Numbered from the stretch's first letter, positions 38,192-47,296 are shown. The stretch: 64,000 bases of DNA from Candidatus Microbacterium colombiense (GCA_029203165.1 CP119308.1:992001-1056000), one strand, 5' to 3'. Program-made: numbers and translations. Notes: a model not told the origin generated them from the sequence alone.

Positions 38192-38209
38192 TTCTGCGTG
38201 ACGGTGTGA

Positions 38210-39814
38210 CTACTCCGCGTCTGCGACTGACGCGGCGGGCGGTGGCGGAGTGGTCGGGTTCGGAACACGCGTCTGCGCGGGAGCAGGTGCGGTAGCCTCG
38301 GCGACTCCGGCACCGAAACCGCGGCCGATGGCCTGGCCCTGGATGATGCCGGCGAGGTCGAGCCCTGTCGCCGAGTGCACGCTGTCGAACACCGAGCGCA
38401 GTGCCTTCGCGCTGTCGGCCCCCACGACCTGGGATGCGCCGTCGTCGCCGGACCCGCCGATGATCGACACGTTGCCGATCGCGGCATAGCCCTTGGCGAA
38501 CTCGGCCATGATCGACGGCAGCACCTCGAGCACGCGCTGCGACATGAATGCCTCTTGGTTCGACGCGATCGCCTTCGCTTCGGCCTCGAGGGCGGCAGCG
38601 CGCGCGTCACCTTCGGCGCGGATCGCATCGGCCTCGGCGTTGGCGCGCAGACGACGTGCCTCGGACTCGGCTTCGGCCTGCGAGCGCAGCGCGTTCGCCT
38701 CACCGGTGGCCTTCGCCACGGCTGCCGCGGCCTCACCGTCGGCGCGGGCCTTGTCGGCCTGTGCCTGCTGCTCGGCGATGCGGGTGCGCGCTTCTGCCTG
38801 CTTGACCTGCTCGATCGCGGCGGCTTCGGCTGCGCGCTCGCGCGTGTACAGCTCGGCCTGTGCGCGGGTCTCGGCCTCGTACCGCTGCGCGTCGGCGACG
38901 CGCTTGACGTCGGCGTCGAGCTGAGCCTGCTTGTTCTCGGCCTGCTGCTGCAGAACGGCCTGCTCGGCCTGGGCTCGGGCGAGGGCTTCGGCCTGCTCGG
39001 CCTCGGCACGGGCGCGGCCGATGCCGGAGTCGGAGTTGGCCGTGTTCGTGTCGAGCGCGGTCTGCTCGATCAGGTTGGCTTCCTTGTTGGCGATGTTCTT
39101 CTGGTTGATCGCGCGGTCGGCGTTGGTCTGCGAGATCTCCGCGGACTGACGCTTCGCCTGGATCTCGGGAGCACCGAGCGACTGGATGTAGCCGACCTTG
39201 TCGGTGATGCCCTTGATCTGGAACGAGTCGAGGATGAGTCCCTGTTCGGCGAGCTCCTGCGAGACGTCGGCGGCGATCTGGTCGGAGAACTTCTTACGCT
39301 CACGCATGAGCTCGACGACCGAGAGCGTGGCGACGATGCCGCGGAGGGCACCCTCGAGCTGCTCGGTAGTGAACTGCTCGATGGCCTTGTCCTGCGAGGC
39401 GAATCGCTCGGCAGCGCGGCGCACGAGAATGGGGTCGGAGCCGATCTTGACGATCGCGACGCCGTCGACGTTCAGCGTGACGCTGTCGAGCGACTGCGCC
39501 TCGGCGTTCAGCGACACCTGACGCGAACGCAGCGAGATGATCTCGTGGCGCTGCGTGATCGGGTTGACCAGCGACTTGCCGTTCACGATGACCGTGACGG
39601 GTGACTCCGACATCTCGGGCCGGCTCGTCCCGTCTGCCGCGATGACCGCGGTCTGCACCTTCTGCTTGCGTCCCGAGATGACGAGTGCCTCGTCGGCTCG
39701 GGCCACCTTGATCCAGCTGCGTGCGAACAGCAGCAGGATCAGCAGTAGGACGACGGCGACGACGATCGCGATGCCGACGATGATGAGGATGCCGACAGCT
39801 CCGGCGATCTCCAT
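38210..39814 (-). CDS. Flotillin-like SPFH domain protein
   Basis: A 534-aa protein with an N-terminal transmembrane helix (about residues 5-31), an SPFH/band 7 domain (about 35-230) and a long Ala/Glu/Gln-rich coiled coil (about 230-430), then a Gly/Ser segment and a Pro/Ala-rich tail. Flotillins organise membrane microdomains. ATG 39814 follows GGGAGGTC at good distance. It lacks an adjacent NfeD gene in this window. Confidence 0.9.
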   Translation of the reverse strand: MEIAGAVGILIIVGIAIVVAVVLLLILLLFARSWIKVARADEALVISGRKQKVQTAVIAADGTSRPEMSESPVTVIVNGKSLVNPITQRHEIISLRSRQVSLNAEAQSLDSVTLNVDGVAIVKIGSDPILVRRAAERFASQDKAIEQFTTEQLEGALRGIVATLSVVELMRERKKFSDQIAADVSQELAEQGLILDSFQIKGITDKVGYIQSLGAPEIQAKRQSAEISQTNADRAINQKNIANKEANLIEQTALDTNTANSDSGIGRARAEAEQAEALARAQAEQAVLQQQAENKQAQLDADVKRVADAQRYEAETRAQAELYTRERAAEAAAIEQVKQAEARTRIAEQQAQADKARADGEAAAAVAKATGEANALRSQAEAESEARRLRANAEADAIRAEGDARAAALEAEAKAIASNQEAFMSQRVLEVLPSIMAEFAKGYAAIGNVSIIGGSGDDGASQVVGADSAKALRSVFDSVHSATGLDLAGIIQGQAIGRGFGAGVAEATAPAPAQTRVPNPTTPPPPAASVADAE

Positions 39815-39924
39815 GAATGACCTCCCTGGTTCCCCCCGAGGGGGCGGTCGCGAGCGCGCCGTGGTGCGCGCCCTCACGCTCCACCCTGCCAGACTCTGCC
39901 GCGAGCGAGCGAGGGAAGAGGGGG

Positions 39925-40353
39925 TCAGCCCTGGCGGAGCTTCTCGGCGAGGTCGCGCAGAGCGCGCAGTTCGTCGTCGTCGAGAGTCGCCATCCGTTCG
40001 GCGATCGATCGGCCGTGCACGGTCGCGAGGGCGCGGAACGAGCGTGCCCCGGCATCCGTCGCGCGGATCAGTGCGCCGCGGCCGTCGTCGGGATCGGCGC
40101 ACTTCGAGATGAGGCCGCGGCTGACCATGCGATCGACCAGACGGGAGACGCTGGGCTGGCTGATCAGCATGTTCGAGGTGACGTCGCGCAGTCGCGCGGT
40201 CATCTGGGGGGAGCGCGTCACGGTGAGCAACACGTCATACTCCGCCTGCGCCAGCTCGGCGTGCTCGAAGTCCGCCATCATCTCGGTGAACAGTTCGTGC
40301 TGCGCGCGGAACAGGCTCTCCCAGGCCTCCAGGGCGAGCTTGCGATCGGTCAT
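39925..40353 (-). CDS. MarR family regulator
   Basis: A 142-aa winged-helix protein: RDVTSNMLISQPSVSRLVDRMVSRGLI is the recognition region and DPDDGRGALIRATDAG the wing. ATG 40353 matches the family N-terminus. It is divergent from the Tn7-like element on the right and upstream of flotillin on the same strand (110 bp gap). Confidence 0.9.
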   Translation of the reverse strand: MTDRKLALEAWESLFRAQHELFTEMMADFEHAELAQAEYDVLLTVTRSPQMTARLRDVTSNMLISQPSVSRLVDRMVSRGLISKCADPDDGRGALIRATDAGARSFRALATVHGRSIAERMATLDDDELRALRDLAEKLRQG

Positions 40354-40377
40354 CCTCACAGAATAGTGCGAACAGTA

Positions 40378-40411
40378 AAGGGCCGGTCGGAGAGGCTCCC
40401 GACCGGCCCTT
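40378..40411. terminator. Strong hairpin in the MarR/transposon gap
   Basis: Perfect 13-bp stem AAGGGCCGGTCGG / CCGACCGGCCCTT with an 8-nt loop. It has terminator shape, but no gene ends here. In the 385-bp gap (40354-40738) the only other structure is the transposon left end. The hairpin may have terminated a gene now cut off by the transposon insertion, or may belong to the MarR leader. Confidence 0.55.
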
Positions 40412-40544
40412 GTCCCTTGCACCAAGAGTGTCCTGCAATCACATGCGGTGAGTGCCACAGCAAACATTCACCGTGTGATCACTGTATAACGGCGAGGTAA
40501 CGAATGCAACGGTTTGGTCACGGAATCTTTTCTCGTGAGCCGGT

Positions 40545-40628
40545 TGTCCTGTCTCACCGGATCTGTAGAAATCTCATCTACCTGTAGAACGTCGCACGGG
40601 AGTTGTAGATTCGCACCCGAGTTGTAGA
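40545..40628. repeat. Tn7-like left end with four TnsB-type motifs
   Basis: Terminal TGTCC, then TGTAGA at 40564, 40583, 40604 and 40623 in the same direction. Copies 3 and 4 share AGTTGTAGAT or GTTGTAGAT; copies 1 and 2 share CTGTAGAA. The spacing near two helix turns fits several transposase subunits bound side by side. Confidence 0.75.
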
Positions 40629-40738
40629 TCAGCGGCGTGTTGCCGGTTCCGCGCCGAACGGCGGAGTACCTTGCCGGACAAGTCAGGATCCGCACCGCGG
40701 AACCCCTCCACGGACACCGGGGCCGAACGGAGTCCGCA

Positions 40739-41482
40739 ATGACGCTGACCACCAACTGGCTTCAGGCGATCGATGGAACGAACGCCATGGCGGCCACAAT
40801 TCGATACTCGCTTCACGGGTTCGCTCGGGAGGCGACACCAGCGGATGCCGGGTCGATCGCCTTCGAGGAGACGGCCCCAGTCCGGAAATTTCCGGACTAC
40901 CCCCACAAGCGCAATGTCGAGGGACGCTTCTGGCTTGCCTCGACGGGCCAGCACGTGCCCTTCGAGTCTTTTTGGGAGCGGGCGTTCTTGATGAGTCTCG
41001 ATCGAACCCGGAGTGCTGAGGCGGTGTCGAGTCAGCCGATGTGGATTCATTGGCGCAACCCGAAGCGCCGACATGCCCCCGACTACTTCGTTCGCCGCAA
41101 GGACGGAACCGCTCTTCTCGTCGACGTCAGGGAGAGGTCAGAGATCGAACCGGAGGATGCGGCGAAGTTCGAGCTCACTCGGCGAATGGCAGCCGCTCTG
41201 GGATGGGACTACCTCGTGTTCGACGATCTACCCGGAGCGACGCAACAGAACCTGAGGTTCCTGTTGCGTTACCGCGACCCGCAGTGGCTCGAGGGCGTGG
41301 CTCTCCGGGATCTACCGGATTCCGGTGCGCTTCGACTCGTCGACCTCGTCGCGCTCCTCGACGACGCGCCAAACAGCGCACTCGGAGCGGCATACGCCCT
41401 CATATGGTCCGACATCGCTCGATGCGATCTCAGCCGTCCGCTGAGCATGTCCGCCGTAGTCCGATTCGGGCCAGACCGATGA
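40739..41482 (+). CDS. tnsA: TnsA-like transposon endonuclease
   Basis: A 247-aa protein of the TnsA endonuclease type (PD-(D/E)xK fold), which cuts the 5' strands at transposon ends. Likely catalytic residues are Glu in FESFWERAF (about 76-80), Asp 115 in RRHAPDYFV and the LLVDVRER strand (Asp 129, Arg 131, in place of the usual ExK; this DVR form seems common in actinobacterial TnsA-like proteins). ATG 40739 is chosen because the domain starts soon after; the frame is open upstream. Its stop overlaps the start of the tnsB stub (ATGA). Confidence 0.82.
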   Translation: MTLTTNWLQAIDGTNAMAATIRYSLHGFAREATPADAGSIAFEETAPVRKFPDYPHKRNVEGRFWLASTGQHVPFESFWERAFLMSLDRTRSAEAVSSQPMWIHWRNPKRRHAPDYFVRRKDGTALLVDVRERSEIEPEDAAKFELTRRMAAALGWDYLVFDDLPGATQQNLRFLLRYRDPQWLEGVALRDLPDSGALRLVDLVALLDDAPNSALGAAYALIWSDIARCDLSRPLSMSAVVRFGPDR

Positions 41483-41754
41483 TCGTCCATCCCGGCGACT
41501 TGGTGAGATGGAACGACGAAGACCTGCAAGTCGTCGCTGTCCGGGCGACCTACACCACGCTGCGCAACGCCGAGATGGGCGAGGATCTCGAGGTACTGAA
41601 CGCCGATCTCGCTGAACGCGGCGAGCCAGCAACAGTGCTGATGGACGTCAAGCCTGCGCATCAGATCGATGCTGTTCCCTGTACGTGTGCTGCCCATCCC
41701 GATGACAGTCGGTCGCTTCACGGGGCGGGCTCGCGCCGGCGACCGCGATTGTGA
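41479..41754 (+). pseudogene. Probable TnsB N-terminal stub
   Basis: A 91-aa reading frame coupled to tnsA (ATGA). The first 65 residues, MIVHPGDLVRWNDEDLQVVA onward, look like the small N-terminal beta domain found at the start of TnsB-type transposases that follow tnsA in actinobacterial elements. After that the sequence turns into low-complexity Arg/Ser/His residues and stops. No DDE catalytic domain follows. So the rest of tnsB and tnsC seem to have been deleted. It could instead be a small intact gene; the assignment rests mainly on position. Confidence 0.5.
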
Positions 41755-41761
41755 TGGTGAG

Positions 41762-42235
41762 ATGTCTGAGTCGTGCCCGATCTGGTGGCGGGGGATCGAA
41801 TCTTCACCCCCCGCCGAATGGGTCTACGTGTTTGAGGGCTTCACAGGCGAAGATACCGCCGAGCTATGGGCGTTGGCAGCAGCGATCTATATCGCCCAGA
41901 CTCGGCGGCGTACCTCGGCGGGCCCGACGTTCGCTGAACTCTTCACCCACTTGCTCCCGGACACTGATGGCTTACCTGCCCCTCTGCCTCGGGGTCTTGA
42001 GTTCATTGAGCGACGCCGGGCTGTGGCGGGCTTTCGTGGCCACGCCTCGATCGAATGGCGGCGGCGAGGAATGATCAGCTTCGATCACGGCGTCATGCGA
42101 AGTCTGCGGGTGGGGCGAGAGTTTCGGGAACGATCGAGGCGTCGGGAGCGGGCCCGCGAGGATGCCCGGCATCCGAGCCGGAGCGAAGGTGAATCGGTGT
42201 TGACGACGAGGTCCGCGATTGCTTCGAGCGACTGA
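41762..42235 (+). CDS. Hypothetical protein behind the tnsB stub
   Basis: A 157-aa protein starting MSESCPIWWRGIESSPPAEW, with a central stretch (TAELWALAAAIYIAQTRRRT) and a basic tail. It has no recognised family. Since it directly follows the truncated tnsB frame, it may be the last gene of the original transposition operon brought close by deletion, or simple cargo. Confidence 0.5.
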   Translation: MSESCPIWWRGIESSPPAEWVYVFEGFTGEDTAELWALAAAIYIAQTRRRTSAGPTFAELFTHLLPDTDGLPAPLPRGLEFIERRRAVAGFRGHASIEWRRRGMISFDHGVMRSLRVGREFRERSRRRERAREDARHPSRSEGESVLTTRSAIASSD

Positions 42236-43055
42236 CGCACGAACTGGTCGGGGAGTGGCCAATGATTGCTCGAGGACTGGCCGGACCGTGCGCTTGAGGA
42301 CGGCGTCGATCAGCCGACGCGCCGAGGCGCGAGCTCCGCGAACGTTCAGGCCGGACGCTGAATGGATGTCTCCGTCGTAGGTGGAGTTTTCGATGATCGA
42401 GCTGGAGCGCATCGATCCCGAGAGCGGGGAGCGAGCGTCGCGCGGCTGGTCCGGGTGGGATGCTAAGCAGAACCACGGTGGGGCCGAGCGTTCGAAGCTC
42501 GAACTCTGCTGGAAAAATGCAAGCAACTTTCGGCAAACCTGTGAAGATGTCCTCGAAGCGCTCGATTATTGCCTCGGCGGCGAGCACGAGCTGTTGCGGC
42601 CGTGGCGAGTGACAGGTGCTCGTTCAGGTCGCCGCGATCGAGGCCGCGGATCCCGGGCTTCAGGATGTGCGTGCGCCCGCAAGCGAGAAGTGGCCCGCGT
42701 TGTGGCCGGAGATCAGCCATGCTTCGGGGTTGGTGCGCAGCTGCCGGACGTGCGCGGCGATCTCGCTCGCGCCGATCGGTTCGCTTCCGCTCGGCCCGGT
42801 GAGAGTGTCGGCGAGCTGCAGCGCACCGGCTGTGTCCATACCGACGTGGCGAGGAGCGCCATCGGGTTGCGTGGGCTGACCCCGAACCTGGTGTCCCGCC
42901 GTTCGAGGACGGCTTCAGCGCAGGAAACAGGGCGGTGGAGGGATGTTCGTCCATCGTCTGTCGACCAACATTTCGCACTCCGCTGGCTTGGATCTATTCT
43001 TGAGTTGCAGCCTGGGGGGCGTAGTTGTGGCGTGAGAATGCAAAAAGGAGAAAAC
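42236..43055. other. Gene-poor stretch with decayed coding remnants
   Basis: No intact gene is supported in these 820 bp. On the minus strand there are pieces that look once-coding: a 59-aa frame at 42660-42839 (MDTAGALQLADTLTGPSGSE onward) and separate frames around 42590-42400 and 42410-42240 with G/C-rich third positions (such as STYDGDIHSASGLNVRGARA). They are interrupted by frame changes. Best read as broken genes left after deletion in the transposon. No family is recognised. Confidence 0.5.
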
Positions 43056-43385
43056 GTGTCGACGCGCAACGAAGTTCGACTCATTGATGATCTCGATGGC
43101 AGCACGGCCCAACATACCCTGAGATTCTGGTTTGATGATGTCCCGTACGTGATCGACCTTTCCGAAGCGAACGCCGCAAAGCTCCGGGAAACGATCGCCC
43201 CTTGGATTGCAGCTGCAAGGGTGGATGCCTCTACCCAAGCGCCGTTGTCGCCCAGGGTGAGGCGTGCGGCAGAGCTTGCGGAGATCCGCGAGTGGGCAAC
43301 CGAGAACGGCCTTCAGGTGAACGCTCGGGGCCCTATCCCGAGAGTCGTGGTCATCGCCTATCAGGCAGCGATAGCTGGTCGTTAA
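43056..43385 (+). CDS. lsr2: Lsr2-like nucleoid-associated protein
   Basis: A 109-aa Lsr2 family protein. The N-terminal dimerisation domain (about 1-55, with VRLIDDLDGSTAQHTLRFWF) and the C-terminal DNA-binding helix pair (about 75-109, EIREWATENGLQVNARGPIP) are clear. GTG 43056 is the start since AAGGAG lies five bases before it. Canonical Lsr2 inserts an RGR hook into AT-rich minor grooves; here the motif is RGP (91-93), which may change affinity. Lsr2 silences acquired DNA, so an element-borne copy next to the gene cluster may control it. Confidence 0.88.
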   Translation: MSTRNEVRLIDDLDGSTAQHTLRFWFDDVPYVIDLSEANAAKLRETIAPWIAAARVDASTQAPLSPRVRRAAELAEIREWATENGLQVNARGPIPRVVVIAYQAAIAGR

Positions 43386-43407
43386 GGATGCGTCCGCGAG
43401 GCAAAGC

Positions 43408-44643
43408 TCAAGCCGGCTCCATCTCAAGAGCACACGCCTCGACGGCAGCAGAGAGTCTGGTCGCACATTCCCGCGGCGTCGGAGCACTGACAAGCACGTA
43501 TGCATACCGGGTCATGTACCCGTCGGGAGGAAGCAGGACGGTCGCACCCTCGCTGACGAGTGGCGCGGCCTCCACCACCCCCAGGTCCGGCTGGGGCGCA
43601 GGCACATTCACTTGCCGAACTGTTCCAGACGTCTCCGGGTACAGCACCGCGTTCGCTGCGACGGCGGTGCGTGTGCGTTGGGTGCGGGGAATACCTCCGA
43701 GCGCGATCTGAGCTGCGATGTTTCCTACTTCAAGGCCAGTGGCGAGTTCCGCCGTGTGTGGAACAAAATCCCCGCCAGGTCGGGAGTTGACTTCAATGAT
43801 GACCGGACCATCTGGGCTGAGTTTGATCTCGGTGTGTGTCACTCCGTTGTTGACGCCGAGTGCGAGGTGGGCGCGTTCGAGTACCTCGACGATCTGCGGG
43901 TCGGTCAGTAGCGGATCCTCCGCGTCGATTGTCTGTCCGGTCTCTTCGAAGTACGGCGCAGGCCCGAATCGTTTCCGAGCGACGAAGAGGGGATCTACCT
44001 TTCCACCGCGCACCGCACTGTCAATGCTGACCTCTTCACCAACGACCATCTGCTCGACAAGAGCACCCGTCCCATGACGCTGGGCGCCCATTGCTGCCGC
44101 CCGCCGAACCACCTCGAACGCGTCGGACAGCTCCTCAGGAGTATCGACCCGCAGAACGCCGATGCTCCCCGCCATCCCGCGCGGCTTTAGGACCAAAGGG
44201 AATCCGGTCGTGTGGGAGATCGCGAGAGCATCAGATGCAGTTGCGGCGTACTCGGACACGGGCTGCGTGAGCCCTGCGTGCCGGAGGACCTGACGGGAGA
44301 TCAACTTATCGCGACAGTTTTCGACTGCATCGACACCGAAACCTGGAACCTGGAGCGCGTCGGCGATTCGTGCGGTCAAAGGTGTGAACATCTCATCGAA
44401 CGTGATGACACCCGCGACGCCATGCTCATCGGCGACCTGCGTGGCCTTCTCGAGCACGTAATCCATCCGGGTACTGATTCGGGTGGCATTCAAACGAGGG
44501 ATGACTGTGCTTCCTGCAATGTATCGGTCCTCCCACGTCGGGGTGATCGCCGTGAAGAGCCATACGTCGTTGCCTTGGATCGACGCCAGAAGCGTTTCTC
44601 GGTAGCGGCGTTCGCCCGCTCCGATAAGTAGAAGTAATGGCAT
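43408..44643 (-). CDS. ATP-grasp ligase
   Basis: A 411-aa ATP-grasp protein. The pre-ATP-grasp domain is at about 1-100; the ATP-binding stretch is FPLVLKPRGMAGSIGVLRV; the metal-binding end is EIKLSPDGPVIIEVNSRPGG. Enzymes of this group join a carboxylate, through an acyl phosphate, to an amine, often an amino acid in dipeptide or natural product synthesis. ATG 44643 starts the first strand MPLLLLIG. It is divergent from the rest of the cluster, which shares a control region of about 145 bp. Confidence 0.85.
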   Translation of the reverse strand: MPLLLLIGAGERRYRETLLASIQGNDVWLFTAITPTWEDRYIAGSTVIPRLNATRISTRMDYVLEKATQVADEHGVAGVITFDEMFTPLTARIADALQVPGFGVDAVENCRDKLISRQVLRHAGLTQPVSEYAATASDALAISHTTGFPLVLKPRGMAGSIGVLRVDTPEELSDAFEVVRRAAAMGAQRHGTGALVEQMVVGEEVSIDSAVRGGKVDPLFVARKRFGPAPYFEETGQTIDAEDPLLTDPQIVEVLERAHLALGVNNGVTHTEIKLSPDGPVIIEVNSRPGGDFVPHTAELATGLEVGNIAAQIALGGIPRTQRTRTAVAANAVLYPETSGTVRQVNVPAPQPDLGVVEAAPLVSEGATVLLPPDGYMTRYAYVLVSAPTPRECATRLSAAVEACALEMEPA

Positions 44644-44788
44644 GTCCGCGATCGTAGACGCGCTTGCGGAGTTTGCACAAGTTGGCAAACTCCTGGTAAA
44701 CAGTTGCCAACAGAATGCACCGAGTGGTCCTGACGGTGGCGCCGATTCGCGCGTGATCTAGCCCTCGCATTGAGTTCGAGGGGATCTG

Positions 44789-45931
44789 ATGACAGTTTTA
44801 GACGTTGATGTGGTTGTCGTAGGGGCCGGGTTCGCAGGCCTGATGGCGGCGGATCGGCTCTCTCGCATCGGATACTCGGTGGCAATCGCGGACCAAGCGC
44901 AGCAAACGCTCGCCGGTACCAGCAGCCGAAACGAAGGGTGGCTGCACGCAGGCACGTACCACTCTCTGTCCGTTGCAGATGAAGGTGAGGCCGTCGCGGT
45001 CGCGCAGCGGTGCCGATATGGCTGGCAGGAGATTCAGCGTCGATACCCTGAATGCGTTGAGTTGGAGCCGCTCCGCGCAGTAGCGATCGTTCCTGAGCAT
45101 GACCGTGACCGCGCGTTGGCGCGTTGGGGTGCGGCTGGCGTCGGACACACAGAGCTCCGCGGGGCAGCGCTGGAAGCCTTGCGCGCCGACATCACGCTCG
45201 ATGGGGAGGATGCCTTCGAGGTCGACGACATCGGGATCAACACCCGCATTCTGGCGTCCGGGCTTACCGCGGAACTCCGTGCTCGTGGCACGCACTTTAT
45301 CTTGGGTGCTCGTATCAGCGGCACCGTGAACGGAGCGATGCAGATCGAGACCGCGGACGGCACGCATTCAGTGAACTACCGGTACATCGTGTGCGCAGCG
45401 GGATACGGGCTACCCCAAGCGTGTGACGACCTCGGTCTGCCGCCGGTCTCGTTGCGGTTCTGGCGAAGTCATCTTGTGTCGTTGCCGAGGCTCGCAGCGA
45501 GATCCGTCTTCGGGGTTGCCCCCGACCAGGCGGCGATGATCAATCATGACGCGTGGAGTATCGTCGGGCTCAACGAAGACGCTGTCGTCGTCGATGAGCC
45601 CACCTTCGCCGTTGATGACGGTGTGGCCAGCCGTCTCTTGGAACGGATCCGTTCGAGGTTCCACACTGTTGATCTGGGAGCGGCCCGTGTAACCGCCTGC
45701 GTGAAAGTCGACTATGCGCCGGATCCTGGCCAGCCTCGCTCGTTGAATGTTCGCACGATTCCGCTGGCAACCGACGTACTTGCGCTGCTGCCGGGGAAGA
45801 TGACCGAGAGTCCATACAGCGCGAATGCTGTCGCTGCAAGGGTGTTCCAGACGCTCGGGCAACCTGAAGTGACGCGACGTCCAATTGACGACTATGACAT
45901 TGAAACCGAACTGGAGAAGCTCAGTGCCTGA
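44789..45931 (+). CDS. FAD-dependent oxidoreductase (DAO / L-2-hydroxyglutarate oxidase-like)
   Basis: A 380-aa flavoprotein with the dinucleotide motif VVVGAGFAGLMAADRL at the N-terminus and SSRNEGWLHAGTYH, which resembles the conserved region of L-2-hydroxyglutarate oxidase-like members of the DAO superfamily. It probably oxidises an amino or hydroxy acid unit in the pathway. The 3' end overlaps the next gene by 8 bp. First gene of the rightward cluster. Confidence 0.85.
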   Translation: MTVLDVDVVVVGAGFAGLMAADRLSRIGYSVAIADQAQQTLAGTSSRNEGWLHAGTYHSLSVADEGEAVAVAQRCRYGWQEIQRRYPECVELEPLRAVAIVPEHDRDRALARWGAAGVGHTELRGAALEALRADITLDGEDAFEVDDIGINTRILASGLTAELRARGTHFILGARISGTVNGAMQIETADGTHSVNYRYIVCAAGYGLPQACDDLGLPPVSLRFWRSHLVSLPRLAARSVFGVAPDQAAMINHDAWSIVGLNEDAVVVDEPTFAVDDGVASRLLERIRSRFHTVDLGAARVTACVKVDYAPDPGQPRSLNVRTIPLATDVLALLPGKMTESPYSANAVAARVFQTLGQPEVTRRPIDDYDIETELEKLSA

Positions 45932-46553
45932 AAACCTGATTGCCTACGCTGACGAAATTCGCAAACGGCTGGGGTACATCGGAGTCAGCGAGATCATCGC
46001 CGACACGCGGAACATCGTGATCGACCCGTACTCAGTGCTGATCTCGAAACACGTCCAGATTGGTACGGGCAATGTCTTCTACCCCGGGGTCAGGATCGAT
46101 GCGGAGCCAGGGTCTACCCGGATTGGAAACAACAATCTGTTTTTTGAGGCGAGCCGGATCGATGCAACACGCGGTGGACGGCTGGTGATCGGTGACGACA
46201 ATGCAATCGGCCCTCATGCAGTCGCTCTCCTTGTGAACCGCGCGGGGGCGGTGACCACGATCGGAAACCGCACCCGTCTGCTCGGGCGGGTCGACATTAT
46301 TGGCACCTGCGTTTTGGAAGACGGAAGCCAAATTATCGGCGACATCAGCGCGATGAACATCTTGTTGTCTGGTGGGGATGATCACGGCGGCCCGGACCCG
46401 GATCTTCGCGGTGCTGTGCTCAAGGGGCGCGGGCGAGCCTCTTCAATCACGCTGTCTCGGGGCAAGGTGATCAACGGGGATGGCGACTTCGCTTTGGCGC
46501 CCGTGGAAGATCAATCCGTCTACCACCCGCGTGCTTCGGGGAGCGATGCCTAG
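45924..46553 (+). CDS. Left-handed beta-helix (hexapeptide repeat) protein
   Basis: A 209-aa protein with hexapeptide-type turns ([ILV]-G-x-x-x-x) through the middle: VQIGTGNVFYPGVRI, STRIGNNNLFFEAS, RLVIGDDNAIGPHA, TTIGNRTRLLGRV. This is the fold of acyl- and acetyltransferases such as LpxA, but no catalytic His was assigned. GTG 45924 after GGAGAAG is the likely start; it overlaps the oxidase stop. It may transfer an acyl group to the product. Confidence 0.75.
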   Translation: MPENLIAYADEIRKRLGYIGVSEIIADTRNIVIDPYSVLISKHVQIGTGNVFYPGVRIDAEPGSTRIGNNNLFFEASRIDATRGGRLVIGDDNAIGPHAVALLVNRAGAVTTIGNRTRLLGRVDIIGTCVLEDGSQIIGDISAMNILLSGGDDHGGPDPDLRGAVLKGRGRASSITLSRGKVINGDGDFALAPVEDQSVYHPRASGSDA

Positions 46554-47296
46554 TGGGGCAGATTCAGCTCGGCCTCGGACTCATCGGGATCGGCAGACCA
46601 TGGCCCAAGGCAGAGACGTCCATTCCTGCGTCAGACCAGGCAGCGGCACTTCTCAGTACAGCAGTCGCGCTGGGGATCCGCTTCTTCGACACAGCTCCTG
46701 CTTACGGGATCAGCGAACAACGCTTCGGCAGCTTCCTCAAGTCTTGTGGCAGCGAAGTTCGTGACAGCCTGACTATCGCGACCAAGGCGGGGGAGTTCTG
46801 GTCGCCGGAGCACGGAAGCACCGTCGACCACTCACCGGAGGCCCTGGAGGGTAGTCTCCAACGCTCGCTTGCGCTCCTTGGACGCGTGGATTTGCTCCAA
46901 CTTCACAAGTGCACCGCCGAAACGGTCAAAGACGTGCGGGTCCAATCCTGGCTCGCCTCAATTCGAGGCGAACGTGTAGGGCGGGTCGGCGCGAGCGTCT
47001 CTACGCCCCACGATCTGCGGGTAGCGGTCGATTCAGGCGTCTTCGACACGGTACAGTTTCCGGCGAACGCGCAGAACGTCCTCCTGGCTCACGAGTTCCT
47101 CGACTCAGGGAGCAGCTCGGTGGTTCCCATTCTGAACCGCCCATTCGCCTCTGGAACGCTGTCAAGCAGCTCACGTCCATTCGACGTTTTTCACGATCTG
47201 TTTGAGCGCGCGATTGTCCTGACTGGTACGACGAGTAAGGTCCATCTCGCCGAGAACGTTAGAGCTCTGAACGAAGGTGTCAGTGGTGTTCGGTAG
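46553..47296 (+). CDS. Aldo/keto reductase
   Basis: A 247-aa NADPH-type AKR. The tetrad is seen: Asp and Tyr in FFDTAPAYGISE, Lys in TKAGEF and His in LLQLHKCT. It is shorter than usual (about 300 aa), the C-terminal part being reduced. GTG 46553 overlaps the previous stop (TAGTG). It likely reduces a carbonyl formed by the upstream oxidase or released from the carrier protein. Confidence 0.85.
   Translation: MGQIQLGLGLIGIGRPWPKAETSIPASDQAAALLSTAVALGIRFFDTAPAYGISEQRFGSFLKSCGSEVRDSLTIATKAGEFWSPEHGSTVDHSPEALEGSLQRSLALLGRVDLLQLHKCTAETVKDVRVQSWLASIRGERVGRVGASVSTPHDLRVAVDSGVFDTVQFPANAQNVLLAHEFLDSGSSSVVPILNRPFASGTLSSSSRPFDVFHDLFERAIVLTGTTSKVHLAENVRALNEGVSGVR

Noticed and set aside
38375..39604. 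409-codon plus-strand frame opposite flotillin
   Set aside because: It mirrors the coiled-coil repeats of flotillin and has no support as a gene.
40468..40755. Minus-strand frame over the transposon left end
   Set aside because: It crosses the TnsB-type repeats and has no homology or ribosome site.
42381..43385. One long plus-strand gene ending in Lsr2
   Set aside because: Only the last 109 residues are Lsr2, with a proper ribosome site before GTG 43056. The rest is Arg/Ser-rich and unlike any protein, so the long frame is chance.
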